Source: Pirellulales bacterium (GTDB lineage Bacteria; Planctomycetota; Planctomycetia; Pirellulales; JACPPG01). Taken from it: a stretch of 45,329 nt of DNA. Positions 1 to 10,169 of the stretch are shown here, piece by piece. The position numbers and the translations under genes are program-made. The stretch is from the NCBI GenBank assembly GCA_036490175.1, contig DASXEJ010000217.1, positions 1 to 45,329 on the forward strand, read 5' to 3'. Positions within the stretch are counted from its first letter, which is position 1; each line of letters begins with the position of its first letter. The notes under the pieces were generated by a model. The model worked only from the letters and a program-made list of their open reading frames with translations. It was not told where the DNA came from and did not search any database.

Positions 1-324
1 TTCGATCAGGCTGACCCTAATCTGATCGTGCCGCAACGCGACGTCACCGGTACGCCCCCCCAAGCGCTCTACCTGATGAACAGCACGTTCATGCTCGAAA
101 ACGCCGAGCAACTGGCCACGCGGTTGCTTACCGAACGATCCGATGCCGAACGGGTCGATCTGTTGTACCGATTAACATTGGGGCGTGCGGCTACCTCGGC
201 CGAGCGGAACCGCATTCTTGTTTTTGTCCGTTCACCGCGCGACGATAATGCGACGCCGCTCGACCTGTGGACTTTGGTGTCGCAGGCCGTGTTGTCGATG
301 CCGGAATTCCGTTTTGTATTTTGA
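1..324 (+). CDS. DUF1553 (PSD1-type) protein, C-terminal end only
   Basis: The frame is already open at base 1, so the gene begins upstream of the window and only about 107 C-terminal residues are visible. They contain the usual end of planctomycete DUF1553 proteins: F-D-x-A-D-P near the edge, then a V-P-Q-R-D-V-T-G-T-P-P-Q-A-L-Y-L-M-N segment, and a final L-x-x-A-x-L-x-x-P-E-F-R-F-V-F. Family knowledge: these large secreted proteins usually carry an N-terminal cytochrome c domain plus DUF1549 and DUF1553, and they are nearly always followed by a DUF1501 gene, as here 71 bp downstream on the same strand. Their biochemical role is not established; links to polysaccharide breakdown are inferred from genome context. 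The N-terminal domains cannot be checked here. Confidence 0.85.
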   Translation, partial: FDQADPNLIVPQRDVTGTPPQALYLMNSTFMLENAEQLATRLLTERSDAERVDLLYRLTLGRAATSAERNRILVFVRSPRDDNATPLDLWTLVSQAVLSMPEFRFVF

Positions 325-395
325 GCGCTAGGGACAATCGCGCACGACTGTAGCACCGGCGGGTACTGCCCCGTTCGAAGTGAGAACATGACGCC

Positions 396-1829
<1,434 letters not shown>

Positions 1830-1910
1830 CCACCCCGCGTGGAAAACATTCGGCGAATCGATAGCGATCCGACCCGCATAACGAAAAACACCGCGAGCCA
1901 GCACCACCAG

Positions 1911-1953
1911 TCAGCTCCCCTCGGTGAGGAGGTAAAACTCGCCGAGGGGCTGA
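1911..1953. terminator. Hairpin between convergent genes, probable bidirectional terminator
   Basis: The arms TCAGC(TC)CCCTCGGTGAG and CTCGCCGAGGGGCTGA pair over about 16 bp, with a two-base bulge and one G-T pair, around a nine-base loop. It lies between the end of the DUF1501 gene (+) and the end of the VOC gene (-), as expected for a shared terminator. There is no long T run after either arm, so intrinsic termination is not certain. Confidence 0.5.
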
Positions 1954-2012
1954 CTGCGTTTCTCATTCCCGGCCGGCCGAGTCGCACCGGACCCAGGGCC
2001 GTCGTGTTCAGG

Positions 2013-2489
2013 TCAGCCCCGCCGGGCAGCCTCGCTGGTGGCAATGTCGATCTTCTTCATTTTCATCATCGCCTCGAAAGCACGCTTTGCCTCATTGCCG
2101 CCAGCCGCCATCGCATCGGTGAGCGTGCGGGGAGTGATCTGCCAGGAGAGGCCCCAGCGATCCTCGCACCAACCGCAAGCTTTTTCCTTGCCGCCATTGC
2201 CGACGATCGCGTTCCAATAGCGGTCCGTTTCTTCCTGATTATCGGTGGCGATCTGAAAAGAAAAGGCCTCGCTGTGCTTGAACGCCGGGCCGCCGTTGAG
2301 GCCGAGACAAGGAATGCCCAGTACGGTGAACTCCACCGTCAGCACATCCCCCATCCTGCCGCCGGGGAAGTCGCTGGGGGATTTGTGTACGGCAGTCACT
2401 TTGCTATCCGGAAAGGTGGCGGCGTAAAAGCGCGCCGCCTCGTGGCCGTCCTTGTCGAACCAGAGGCAGAGGGTGTTCTTTGGCTTCAT
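2013..2489 (-). CDS. VOC superfamily protein (PhnB/glyoxalase-like)
   Basis: A 158-residue protein of the PhnB-like vicinal oxygen chelate group, often annotated '3-demethylubiquinone-9 3-methyltransferase'. That name is misleading and methyltransferase activity should not be assumed. Family features are the N-terminal L-W-F-D-K-D-G-H-E-A-A-R-F-Y segment, the F-P-D-S-K-V strand, F-T-V-L-G-I-P-C-L-G-L-N-G-G-P, S-F-Q-I-A-T-D-N-Q-E-E-T-D-R-Y-W and the C-terminal W-G-L-S-W-Q-I-T-P. Glyoxalase-fold proteins of this type are cytosolic, and most have no assigned substrate. It stands alone, convergent with the DUF1501 gene. The final 20 residues (Lys/Met-rich, then Ala/Arg) may be disordered. Confidence 0.9.
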   Translation of the reverse strand: MKPKNTLCLWFDKDGHEAARFYAATFPDSKVTAVHKSPSDFPGGRMGDVLTVEFTVLGIPCLGLNGGPAFKHSEAFSFQIATDNQEETDRYWNAIVGNGGKEKACGWCEDRWGLSWQITPRTLTDAMAAGGNEAKRAFEAMMKMKKIDIATSEAARRG

Positions 2490-2830
2490 GATTGTGTGCT
2501 ACTTGTGTTTAGAGCAGGGCAAACGTCGTGTGGTCTGGACACCGACTGCAAACTATCAGGAAACTTGGCTTATGCGAAGCGCTCTCCAAAATTCTTGATC
2601 TCGGCGCAAAAACGCCGCAATGGTTCATGTGGTGGATTGTCGCCCGTGGAAAGGCCAGAATCCGTTACCAATGCACAAGCACCGGACCATCGCCTTGCTC
2701 GCAGAGCCAAAGATCCGGGCTTTGCGATGCGGTTGTGCGAGCGATCGGATCGTCGAAAAGATCGTTACAGTGGAATTGGCCGCAACGAGGAGTCCAAAAC
2801 GGCTTGAGGGGAACATAGGGAGTTGGCGCG
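2490..2830. other. Intergenic stretch, no gene recognised
   Basis: About 340 bp between the kinase stop and the VOC start, both on minus. It must hold the VOC promoter and possibly the kinase terminator. Open frames here on the plus strand have no recognisable protein features. The only structure seen is a weak CGGCG/CGCCG stem around 2611-2627. Confidence 0.5.
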
Positions 2831-5131
2831 TCACGTCTTAAGAGGCCAGGTCTTTGGTAATTCGATGGTTACGCTGGTGCCCTTTCCGGGCGTCGTTTGA
2901 AATCGCAACGTGCCGTTGTGGTCGGTGACGATGCTGTTTGCGATGCTAAGACCCAGGCCCGTCCCCCCTCGATTGCGGCGCGTGGTAAAGAATGGCTCGC
3001 GAATGCGCCGCAACGCATCGGGTGCAATTCCCGCTCCCTGGTCCCGCACGACGATGAGTATGCTCTTGTCGTGTGCTTCCGTGAGGACGTCAATCATTCC
3101 ACCTGCCGTCGAGGCCTCGGCCGCATTTCGCACCAGGTTTTCTACCACTTGCTCGATCCCGCGCGCGTTTATCTCTAGCTGCGGCAAGCCGGCATCGAGC
3201 GCGACGTGCAGCAAGCATTCATGGCCGCGCACGTAGTCGGCGACAGCATTGCACGCCGCGCTGACGGCGGCATTCAAATCCGCCGGCTGCCTTTCCATCG
3301 TTTCTCCGCGGGCGAACTGTAATACGTTGCGTACGATCTCGCCGCATCGTCTCGCGTCGGCTGCGATATCCGTCAATGCCTGACGTGCACGCTCGTCCGA
3401 CGCCAGACCCATTTCAGCCGCCAGCAGGATGGTCCCGACAGGATTGTTGATCTCGTGCGCGATCCCGGCGGCCAACGTTGCCAACGACGACAACCGATCC
3501 TGCTGGCGTCGACGATCCGACTCTTCCAGCGCCCGTCTCTCGGTGACATCAATGCAAGTGGCAATGCCGCCCCGCACGTTGCCGGCATTGTCGAAAAGTG
3601 GCACAGCATCGGCGTATATATGGCGTACTGAACCGTCGGCGCGAACGAGTTCGAATTCGGCATCGCGCACAGGAAGCCGGGCTGTCACCGCCCTCTGCAT
3701 GGGTAGCTCGGCTGGCGACAATTCGCTGCCATTCAATAATGCGCGGAAGTCGGCCGGTACCTCATCCGGCATCGTCGTTCGCGAGAGATTCATGCCTGGA
3801 TGCAAACGCATGAGCTCATAGGCTGCGCTGTTGCCGGTGATCGTGTGGCAGGCTGGATCATGCGCAATGCACACAGCGATCGGCAAAATATCCATCAGGG
3901 CCTCGATTTCCTCGGCACGTTCGCATAGTCGCCCCGCTGCAATGGCATGCTCTCGGACCTCGCGCTGCAATACTTCGTTGACACTCGTTAGCTCTGTAGT
4001 GCGCTGCTCAACGCGCATTTCTAGCTCGTCGTGAGCCTGCTGCAGCTTTTTCTCGGCCTGCTTCATGCGGCCGATATCCAGGTTGATGCCAGCCCAGCAA
4101 ACCAGCCGGCCCTCCTCGTCTTCGACGGGCACGCCCCGCGCCAGCACCGGATGCCACGCGCCGTCACGGCCGCGAAAACGGTTTTCTCTGTCCCACATAC
4201 TGCGCGCCCGAACACACTCCTTCCAGGCCTCGATCGTGCGCTCTGCATCGTCAGGGTGTAGAACCGCTCCCCAGCCGAATTCGGAACATTGCTGCTGCGT
4301 CAAGCCGACCAGCCGCAAGAACGACGGACTGGTGTAGGTGTTTTTGCCGTCGGGATCGCACAGCCAGATGCCGTAGTCGATCGATTCTCCGATAGCTCGA
4401 TAGATTCGTTCGCTCTCCCGCAGAGCTTGCTCGGCGTGGCTGCGCTCGCGCATTTCCGCCTGCAACTTTTGGTGCGCGCTCTGAATGGCCTCGGTATGGC
4501 TCTGCCTGGCCGCCAGGCTACGATTGAGCAATACGACGTAGGTCAAAAAAATTATCAGTGCCGCAATGGCGGTCACCAGATTCGTCAGAATGGCAAATTG
4601 ATAAGTACTGTTGGAACGAACGTTGCGCTCGGTCAACAGCGCTGTTTCCTCGTCTTTCATCTCGCCAATGAGACTGCGAATGGCGTCCAGCTGCTCCTTG
4701 CCCTGAGTGCCTACGACAGACAGTTGCGCCAGCCGTTCGTCTTGCCTACGCAATTCGATGGCGGTCTTCAACCTGGAAAGGTGAGCGTCTATAAGATCCC
4801 CCAGCATGGCAATGCGCTGTTGCTGCCGTGGATTGTCCTGCGTCGCGTCCGAGAGCTGCTGCAGGCGAGTGTCGACACGAGTCAGGGCAGCCTGATAGGG
4901 CTGTAGCGACGTATCGCTGCCTGTAATCAAGAAATCGCGTTGTCCAGATTCCGCATCAAGGACCGCCGTCAATACGTCTGAGGTAAGATCCAACACGTGG
5001 TGAGTATGCGCTACCTCTTTCAGGTCATCGTTCAATCGCTCGATGTTGCGATGGGCGAACAGCCGGTTGACAACGAGCACCGCCAGGATCGATACGACGA
5101 TGAGGGTGCGGAATTTGAAGAGTCGCTTCAT
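2831..5131 (-). CDS. Membrane sensor histidine kinase, CHASE3-PAS-PAS-HisKA-HATPase
   Basis: A 766-residue two-component sensor. Residues 10-26 are a first membrane segment. Residues 30-175 match a periplasmic CHASE3 domain (L-D-A-E-S-G-Q-R-D-F-L-I-T-G). Residues 178-202 are the second membrane segment. A PAS fold with Trp-rich PAS_3 features lies at about 243-358, a coiled coil at 358-410 and a second PAS at about 412-530. The dimerisation/phosphoacceptor helix has His559 in I-A-H-E-I-N-N-P. The ATPase domain has N-L-V-R-N-A-A-E-A near 665-673, D-Q-G-A-G-I near 697-702 and G-G-T-G-L-G-L near 722-728. All catalytic boxes are present, so it should be active. No receiver domain or response regulator gene is next to it, so it is an orphan kinase with an unknown partner and signal. 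Confidence 0.93.
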   Translation of the reverse strand: MKRLFKFRTLIVVSILAVLVVNRLFAHRNIERLNDDLKEVAHTHHVLDLTSDVLTAVLDAESGQRDFLITGSDTSLQPYQAALTRVDTRLQQLSDATQDNPRQQQRIAMLGDLIDAHLSRLKTAIELRRQDERLAQLSVVGTQGKEQLDAIRSLIGEMKDEETALLTERNVRSNSTYQFAILTNLVTAIAALIIFLTYVVLLNRSLAARQSHTEAIQSAHQKLQAEMRERSHAEQALRESERIYRAIGESIDYGIWLCDPDGKNTYTSPSFLRLVGLTQQQCSEFGWGAVLHPDDAERTIEAWKECVRARSMWDRENRFRGRDGAWHPVLARGVPVEDEEGRLVCWAGINLDIGRMKQAEKKLQQAHDELEMRVEQRTTELTSVNEVLQREVREHAIAAGRLCERAEEIEALMDILPIAVCIAHDPACHTITGNSAAYELMRLHPGMNLSRTTMPDEVPADFRALLNGSELSPAELPMQRAVTARLPVRDAEFELVRADGSVRHIYADAVPLFDNAGNVRGGIATCIDVTERRALEESDRRRQQDRLSSLATLAAGIAHEINNPVGTILLAAEMGLASDERARQALTDIAADARRCGEIVRNVLQFARGETMERQPADLNAAVSAACNAVADYVRGHECLLHVALDAGLPQLEINARGIEQVVENLVRNAAEASTAGGMIDVLTEAHDKSILIVVRDQGAGIAPDALRRIREPFFTTRRNRGGTGLGLSIANSIVTDHNGTLRFQTTPGKGTSVTIELPKTWPLKT

Positions 5132-5254
5132 GGGGCTACCCTGCCGGTTGCGCGCGATACAGCGCGAAATATAACTTGGCGAGACTGGGTTCTGGAAGAT
5201 TAGCGCGGGATCGTTACTCCATGCCGCGCCAAAATGGGCTCGTGAATCGCGGTT

Positions 5255-6454
5255 TCAGATTATGCCCTGCTTCGCCAATGCGTCGATCTCCACGTCATTC
5301 ATTTCCAGCACCTCCCGCAGTGCCACCCGCGTATGCTCGCCCAGACGGGGCGCAGGCATGAGGGGAACGGGCGGGCTATCTGGGAACTTGATGGGGTCGC
5401 CGGTAACTCGTGTGCTTCCCTGGCCGCAAGATACGCTCGGGAACATGTCGCGATGTTCGCTCTGTGGAGCTTCAACCACTTCGGCAAAATCGCGCACCAA
5501 AGAACAGGGGATGCCGCTGCCGCGAAGTACCTGCAACCAATGCTCGGCAGGCCGCTGGAGAAATATGTCCTCCAGCAGACGTTCCAGCGTTTGGCGGTTT
5601 TTAACCCGGAGGGCGTTCGTGGCGTAATCCTGGTGAGACTGCCAGTCGTCGCGGCCAATTGCGCGACAAAATGCCGACCACAGCTTCTCGCTCCCCACCG
5701 CCATCGTGAAAGTTCGGTCGCTGGCGAGAAAGGCCCGATACGGCACCACGGCGGCAAAGGCGGTGCCCAGCGGACGAGGAACGACCCCGGAGCCCAGATA
5801 GTTCATAAAGTTCGAAGTCATGGCCGATATCATCGCGTCGTACATGGCCACATCGACCCACTGCCCCAGGCCAGATTGGTCTCGCGCGCGGAGGGCCGTC
5901 AGAGCACCGATCGTGGCCATCATCCCGGCCGTGACGTCGACCACGGAATAGCCACAGCGGACCGGCTCGGCCCCATCGGGCGAGCCCGTGACGCTTAACA
6001 ATCCGCTCGAGGCTTGCACGATCAGGTCCATAGCGGCTTCGTCACGCGCGGGACCGGTCTGGCCATTCCCCGAGATCGACACATAGACCAGACGAGGATT
6101 GCGCGCGTGCAAGGCCGCATAGCCAAGGCCCAAACGGTCCATGGTTCCGGGCCGAAAGTTTTCTACTAGCACGTCCATCTTATCGGCTAGCCGTTGGCAA
6201 AGTTCAATCCCCTCGGGACGTTTCAGATCGATCGACAGGCCGAGTTTTCCACGATTGTGCGCAATAAAATAGTTGGCCTCGTCGCCCACGAAGGGCGGCC
6301 CCCACTGACGTCCCATGTCCCCGGTGGGTGACTCGACCTTATATACCGTGGCACCGTGCAACGCGAAGAGCATCGTGCAGTAGGGGCCGGCCAAGGCGTG
6401 GGAAAAATCCAGAATCTGCAGGCCATCGAGCAGCGGGCGGTGGTGGGATTGCAC
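5255..6454 (-). CDS. Class III CoA-transferase (CaiB/BaiF/formyl-CoA transferase type)
   Basis: About 399 residues, typical for family III CoA transferases, which move CoA between carboxylic acids through an aspartyl-CoA intermediate. The N-terminus reads L-D-F-S-H-A-L-A-G-P-Y-C-T-M-L, followed by V-E-S-P-x-G-D and the R-P-G-T-M-D-R-L-G-L-G-Y motif. The likely catalytic Asp is in A-A-M-D-L-I-V-Q-A-S-S-G-L. I chose the GTG at 6454 because GAGG lies six bases upstream. The GTG at 6466 in the same frame is an alternative adding four residues, but it has no ribosome-binding site. Neighbours give no pathway clue, so the acyl substrate is unknown. The gene is on the same strand as the kinase, with a gap of about 120 bp. 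Confidence 0.88.
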   Translation of the reverse strand: MQSHHRPLLDGLQILDFSHALAGPYCTMLFALHGATVYKVESPTGDMGRQWGPPFVGDEANYFIAHNRGKLGLSIDLKRPEGIELCQRLADKMDVLVENFRPGTMDRLGLGYAALHARNPRLVYVSISGNGQTGPARDEAAMDLIVQASSGLLSVTGSPDGAEPVRCGYSVVDVTAGMMATIGALTALRARDQSGLGQWVDVAMYDAMISAMTSNFMNYLGSGVVPRPLGTAFAAVVPYRAFLASDRTFTMAVGSEKLWSAFCRAIGRDDWQSHQDYATNALRVKNRQTLERLLEDIFLQRPAEHWLQVLRGSGIPCSLVRDFAEVVEAPQSEHRDMFPSVSCGQGSTRVTGDPIKFPDSPPVPLMPAPRLGEHTRVALREVLEMNDVEIDALAKQGII

Positions 6455-6799
6455 TCTGTGCCTCACAAGGCCGACGCGTTATTCGCGGCCAAGACGGTTC
6501 GCCCCGATCCAACAATGTCCGCCATCGTATGTGAAATGACCGTCCGCGAACATTCATGGTCGTTTACCGCCGCGCAGCCGTAGCGGCCCGAGGGTAGCGA
6601 CAGACAAGCGTGGCAGTCCAAATGACAGTCGAAAATGACAGTCGAGAGCGACGTTCAAGAACTGCCTAACACTATGTCGTTGCCGGCTTGTCCCCGCCGG
6701 CCTATTGAGATCGCGGCATCTTCGTGGCCTAGACTGGCCCGGCGAGGGGACGCGGGAACGGTCAACGTGGGCTTCCCCGTTTCGGGTGGCGGCGAGCGC
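6455..6799. other. Intergenic stretch with a short tandem repeat and weak hairpin
   Basis: About 345 bp between the CoA transferase start and the permease stop. It contains a perfect 13-bp tandem duplication at 6620-6645 and a GCCGGC/GCCGGC stem with an eight-base loop at 6682-6701 that could end the ABC operon. No credible gene is seen. Confidence 0.45.
6620..6645. repeat. Perfect 13-bp tandem duplication
   Basis: Two adjacent copies of AAATGACAGTCGA (6620-6632 and 6633-6645). Probably a replication-slippage product in non-coding DNA; no function is evident. Confidence 0.7.
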
Positions 6800-8371
6800 T
6801 CAGCTGTGGCGATTCGTATAGACCGCCAGCGGCGCCGCAGCGAGCGGCATGGAAAACACACCGCAGGCACAGAGGACGGGCAGCAGGTATTTCGATTCAT
6901 GCGTCAGGCCGCCCAGCTGCGCCATGAGCAGCGCAGCAACCACGATGCCTGCCGCCAAACAGAGGATAGGCAGGGAAATCAAGCGGAGACGCCAGCTTGC
7001 CATGAATGTCGCGGCAACGACGATCAGGCAGACCACCAGACAAACACACAAATATGTCTGGGTGAACACGGGGCGAGCGTCATGGCGCAGACACAGTGGG
7101 ATCAAGGCTCCCGCCATTGCCGCGGCAATGACCAGGCCAAACCCAACGGCAAACACGCGCGTGCCCGCCAGTACCAGGGATGTAACGAACCCAATAGCGC
7201 TCCATATTGCGGTCGCGCCCAGCACAACGCGGGCTAGCGTGCCGACGATGCCGAGTTGGCTAAGAACCTGGTAAGCCTTTGACGTCTCTGCATTCTCGCT
7301 GAAGAGCAAAATGACGACGGCCATGCATACGCCCCAAACCATGGCCGACAAGACCAGGCCCAGCGTCGCACTCTTGAGTACCGCGTTGGCCAGTTGGCTG
7401 TCCGAGAGGGGACGCGAGCCATTGAAGTTTCCAAATTCGCCTTGTGTTGAGCGCAGCCCCCAAAAAATCCCGATCGCGAACAGGGGCGCAAGATTGAAAC
7501 CAGAAACTCCGCGGACGAAATCGGCCCGTTCACTCGGAGAAATGAACCAGCCCAAGGGCAACGTCGCGATTCCGAGCGACGCTACCGTCAGGGGCAAGAC
7601 ATAGCCGCGCTCTGTCCATTCCAGCCAGAATTGGGCCGTGGTAGCGGACGAAAAGGAGGCCGTACGGGCCGACGTCCAATAACGAAAGCCGTCGCTCAAC
7701 CAGTCGGCCATTCGTTTCATATCGATTTCCGAACCATGCCGGCGGTTGGCAAAGCCCAATGCACCGACGACAACACAGACGATCGCCGCCAGGCCGAACG
7801 ACAAGATGTGCCAACCGCTGGCGTTGAATAGCTCGTCAATCGCTAAACCCGCGGGGGACGTCCATCGCTTGATGACAAACAGCAGCGGCAAGAAGCCAGC
7901 GAGGCCGAACAGGGGGTGCCACCACAGGACCGCCTGGCACCAGGCAATCAGTAGTGCGGCCAGCAAGCCAGGTCCCCAAATCAGCCAGCCGGCATCGAAC
8001 AATGCGTTGAGGATCAGCGCCACAAGCGCGTATTCAACAAACAGGGTCACCATCGCGCACGCCATTGGCACCGCAGCCAGCACCAGACTCGAGGCGGGCA
8101 GGGCATAGCGTCGTGCGGGATTTCCCACGGCAGCAAGTACCGGCGCCCCGAGAAGCACCAGGGTTATCCAATAGAAACTGAATTCCAGAAGATCGGCGGT
8201 CCCCGTGTCGCGAATCGGCACGCCGTGTTCCCACGACAGCATGCCGAAGATGAAGCCTGGCAGTGCAATCGCACCCAAGGGCGCGGGCACAATGGCGCGC
8301 CAGCCCTGCGCCCAGAACTCCCAAGTCAGCGCGACGGCGATTTTGACCGTATTGCTTCGCGTGCGGTTCAT
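6800..8371 (-). CDS. ABC transporter membrane (permease) subunit
   Basis: A 523-residue, strongly hydrophobic protein with roughly a dozen membrane segments (for example in the 60-80, 95-160, 170-205, 255-275, 335-360 and 385-500 regions). It lies third in a unit with a GntR-type regulator and an ABC ATPase, 46 bp after the ATPase, so the natural reading is the membrane partner of that ATPase in an ABC-2-like system. The N-terminus (M-N-R-T-R-S-N-T-V-K-I-A-V-A-L-T-W-E-F-W) is amphipathic before the first segment. Such gntR-linked systems (YtrA-type) respond to envelope stress or cell-wall antibiotics in Firmicutes; what this one moves is unknown. No close family could be named from sequence alone. 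Confidence 0.72.
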   Translation of the reverse strand: MNRTRSNTVKIAVALTWEFWAQGWRAIVPAPLGAIALPGFIFGMLSWEHGVPIRDTGTADLLEFSFYWITLVLLGAPVLAAVGNPARRYALPASSLVLAAVPMACAMVTLFVEYALVALILNALFDAGWLIWGPGLLAALLIAWCQAVLWWHPLFGLAGFLPLLFVIKRWTSPAGLAIDELFNASGWHILSFGLAAIVCVVVGALGFANRRHGSEIDMKRMADWLSDGFRYWTSARTASFSSATTAQFWLEWTERGYVLPLTVASLGIATLPLGWFISPSERADFVRGVSGFNLAPLFAIGIFWGLRSTQGEFGNFNGSRPLSDSQLANAVLKSATLGLVLSAMVWGVCMAVVILLFSENAETSKAYQVLSQLGIVGTLARVVLGATAIWSAIGFVTSLVLAGTRVFAVGFGLVIAAAMAGALIPLCLRHDARPVFTQTYLCVCLVVCLIVVAATFMASWRLRLISLPILCLAAGIVVAALLMAQLGGLTHESKYLLPVLCACGVFSMPLAAAPLAVYTNRHS

Positions 8372-8417
8372 GGGTGTATTCCCGGGCGATTAACCCGCCT
8401 TCGCGTGGAAACGGAAA

Positions 8418-9308
8418 CTACGAGCGCATCGCAGTTGCCCTGGCCAGAAAGATCTCGTCCAGCGTCGGACTTTCTTCCTCGACCACTTGGGCGCCCGATT
8501 GCTTCGCGGCCGCCCGCAGCTCTTCCAGACCGCCGTTGCACAACACAGTCCACTCTCGACCTTCGCCTTGGCACGAGAGGATGCCAGGCAGATTGGGACG
8601 GGTGGATTGAAATGCCTCGAATCGCAAAACAAGCCGTCGATGACTGTTGAGGATTTCGTGCAAAGGGGCGCTCAAAGCAACGCGGCCTTTATGCAGGACC
8701 GCCACAAAATCCGCGACACGTTCGACTTCGTCGAGTAAATGCGAGGAAAACAGCACCGTTCGACCCTCATCGGCGACCGTACGAATAACAGCCGACAAGA
8801 TATCGTTCCGAACGACGGGATCCAGGCCCGAAGAAGGTTCGTCCAAAATCAGCAGATCGGGTCGGTGAGCCAAGGCGATCAGCAGTCCGGCACGGGCGCG
8901 TTGCCCTCGCGAAAGCCGTTTGATCCGTTGCTGAGGGTCCAGCTCGAACTGGTCCTGCAATTGATCGGCAAATCTTTGATCCCATCCTGGAAAAAAAGAC
9001 TGGTTGTAGCGCATCAATTGCGCGACCGTCATCCAGTCCGGCAGATCTCGATCTTCCGACAAGTATCCGATCCGGCCGAGCACACCGACGGGGTCCAGCA
9101 CTGGGCTCAATTGAAAGACGCGCACCGAACCGTGCGTAGCCTTGAGCAATCCCAGGATATGTTTGATTAATGTCGTTTTTCCGGCGCCGTTCTCACCCAC
9201 CAAACCAAACACACTTCCCCGCTCGATGCGCAGTGCCACATCGTCGAGAGCCTGCTTCCGGCCGAAGTGTCGCGAGAGGTGATCGATTTCGACGATGGCG
9301 TCTGACAT
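8418..9308 (-). CDS. ABC transporter ATP-binding subunit (ABC-2 type)
   Basis: A 296-residue ATPase with complete motifs: Walker A G-E-N-G-A-G-K-T-T near residue 39, signature L-S-R-G-Q, Walker B L-L-I-L-D-E-P with S-S-G-L-D-P, and switch His in S-S-H-L-L-D-E-V-E-R. The last 75 residues form the variable C-terminal extension seen in drug/lipid exporter ATPases. The start ATG at 9308 has GGAG seven bases upstream. That site overlaps the regulator's TAG stop, so the two genes are probably translationally coupled. It should energise the permease encoded just downstream. Expression is likely controlled by the GntR protein through the operator near 9734-9757. Confidence 0.94.
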   Translation of the reverse strand: MSDAIVEIDHLSRHFGRKQALDDVALRIERGSVFGLVGENGAGKTTLIKHILGLLKATHGSVRVFQLSPVLDPVGVLGRIGYLSEDRDLPDWMTVAQLMRYNQSFFPGWDQRFADQLQDQFELDPQQRIKRLSRGQRARAGLLIALAHRPDLLILDEPSSGLDPVVRNDILSAVIRTVADEGRTVLFSSHLLDEVERVADFVAVLHKGRVALSAPLHEILNSHRRLVLRFEAFQSTRPNLPGILSCQGEGREWTVLCNGGLEELRAAAKQSGAQVVEEESPTLDEIFLARATAMRS

Positions 9309-9312
9309 GGCG

Positions 9313-9696
9313 CTACTCCGATTGGATTCTGCGGCTGCGATCGCGCACCATTTTGATCACGGTCGATACGTCGACATTCAAGTGATTGGCCTCGGCCAGC
9401 AAAACGTCGATGCGCTCTTGCAGCAACTTTTGCTTATCGCGATGGGCAAAAGGCGAACCATTGCCGGCGACGAACGCGCCGGATCCTTGTCGAGATGTGA
9501 TCACACCGGCGGATTCCAGTTCCCGGTAGGCGCGCGCCACGGTATTTGGATTCACGACCAACTGCTCGGCGAGCGCGCGCACCGTCGGCAACTGCTCGCC
9601 GACCGACAGACGACCCACCGCGACCAGGTACTTCACCTGGTTGGCAATCTGCCGATAGATCGGCACACCGTCGCTCTTGGACAGGCGGAATTGCAT
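9313..9696 (-). CDS. GntR-family transcriptional regulator, YtrA subfamily
   Basis: A 127-residue regulator. Residues 1-75 form the winged helix (P-I-Y-R-Q-I-A-N-Q-V, then G-E-Q-L-P-T-V-R-A-L-A, V-N-P-N-T-V-A-R-A-Y-R-E-L-E, and the wing G-S-G-A-F-V). A short helical tail follows, too small for a ligand-binding domain, which is the YtrA hallmark. The frame stays open upstream to 9774. However, the probable promoter (-35 at 9769-9774, -10 at 9745-9750) puts transcription start near 9738, so I take the ATG at 9696. Its ribosome-binding site is weak. The protein most likely represses its own operon with the ABC genes by binding the inverted repeat in its promoter. Confidence 0.9.
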   Translation of the reverse strand: MQFRLSKSDGVPIYRQIANQVKYLVAVGRLSVGEQLPTVRALAEQLVVNPNTVARAYRELESAGVITSRQGSGAFVAGNGSPFAHRDKQKLLQERIDVLLAEANHLNVDVSTVIKMVRDRSRRIQSE

Positions 9697-9733
9697 CGCT
9701 TGCTGATACGCTTCTAAAAACGCTGATTGCACT

Positions 9734-9757
9734 ATTGTATTAGTGTTATAATACAAT
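9734..9757. promoter_or_regulatory. Perfect inverted repeat, probable GntR/YtrA operator
   Basis: Arms ATTGTATTA (9734-9742) and TAATACAAT (9749-9757) are exact reverse complements around a six-base spacer. The site is AT-rich in a GC-rich surround and overlaps the probable -10 element of the gntR operon. That is the expected position for an autorepressor operator. Confidence 0.7.
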
Positions 9758-9774
9758 TGGAAGCCGTCAGTCAA
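9745..9774 (-). promoter_or_regulatory. Probable sigma70-like promoter of the gntR-ABC operon
   Basis: On the minus strand, TTGACT (9774-9769) is followed after 18 bases by TATAAC (9750-9745). Transcription would begin near 9738, giving a leader of about 40 bases to the ATG at 9696. The -10 element lies inside the inverted repeat. Confidence 0.5.
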
Positions 9775-10169
9775 GCAGCATTCGACAGACGGTGACGACC
9801 GGCGCCGTTCCCGTAAGCCGGGATGAGGGCGGATACTGAAACGCCCGAAGCCAGGATGGTCAGACCACGCGCGCCAGCTTAACGCTGTTCGGACGACCTA
9901 AGGGGCCGGCACGCGCGCCGTGAGATCCGACGGCAAAGCGCACGACAAAAACCAAGACTGCCCAGGTTCCGCCGTGGCCAGGACAGTTGGCCCCGCGCTG
10001 CGTAGCATCGCAGGCATGAGCGACAGCATCTCGGGCCCCCGGCCACGTTCTCGCTCGCCTGAGAAACCGTGGCTAAACGGGCCGTTCAGCAATCGTGGCG
10101 ATTCACACGTGTTCCGCGTACGGTCTGACGCGGGGATACGTCGGTTTGTCGTTTTTCCTGGGGCGGGAC
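9775..10169. other. Intergenic stretch, no gene recognised
   Basis: About 395 GC-rich bases between the gntR promoter and the 3' end of the trypsin-like gene. Short open frames exist on both strands, but none has a start with a ribosome-binding site or a recognisable motif. Confidence 0.5.

Noticed and set aside
2013-2489. Naming the VOC gene as a ubiquinone methyltransferase
   Set aside because: That label is a historical mis-annotation for PhnB-like glyoxalase-fold proteins; no methyltransferase motif is present.
1839-2807. A 322-codon open frame on plus across the VOC gene
   Set aside because: It is antisense to a well-supported VOC gene, has no recognisable domain and reflects high-GC frame opening.
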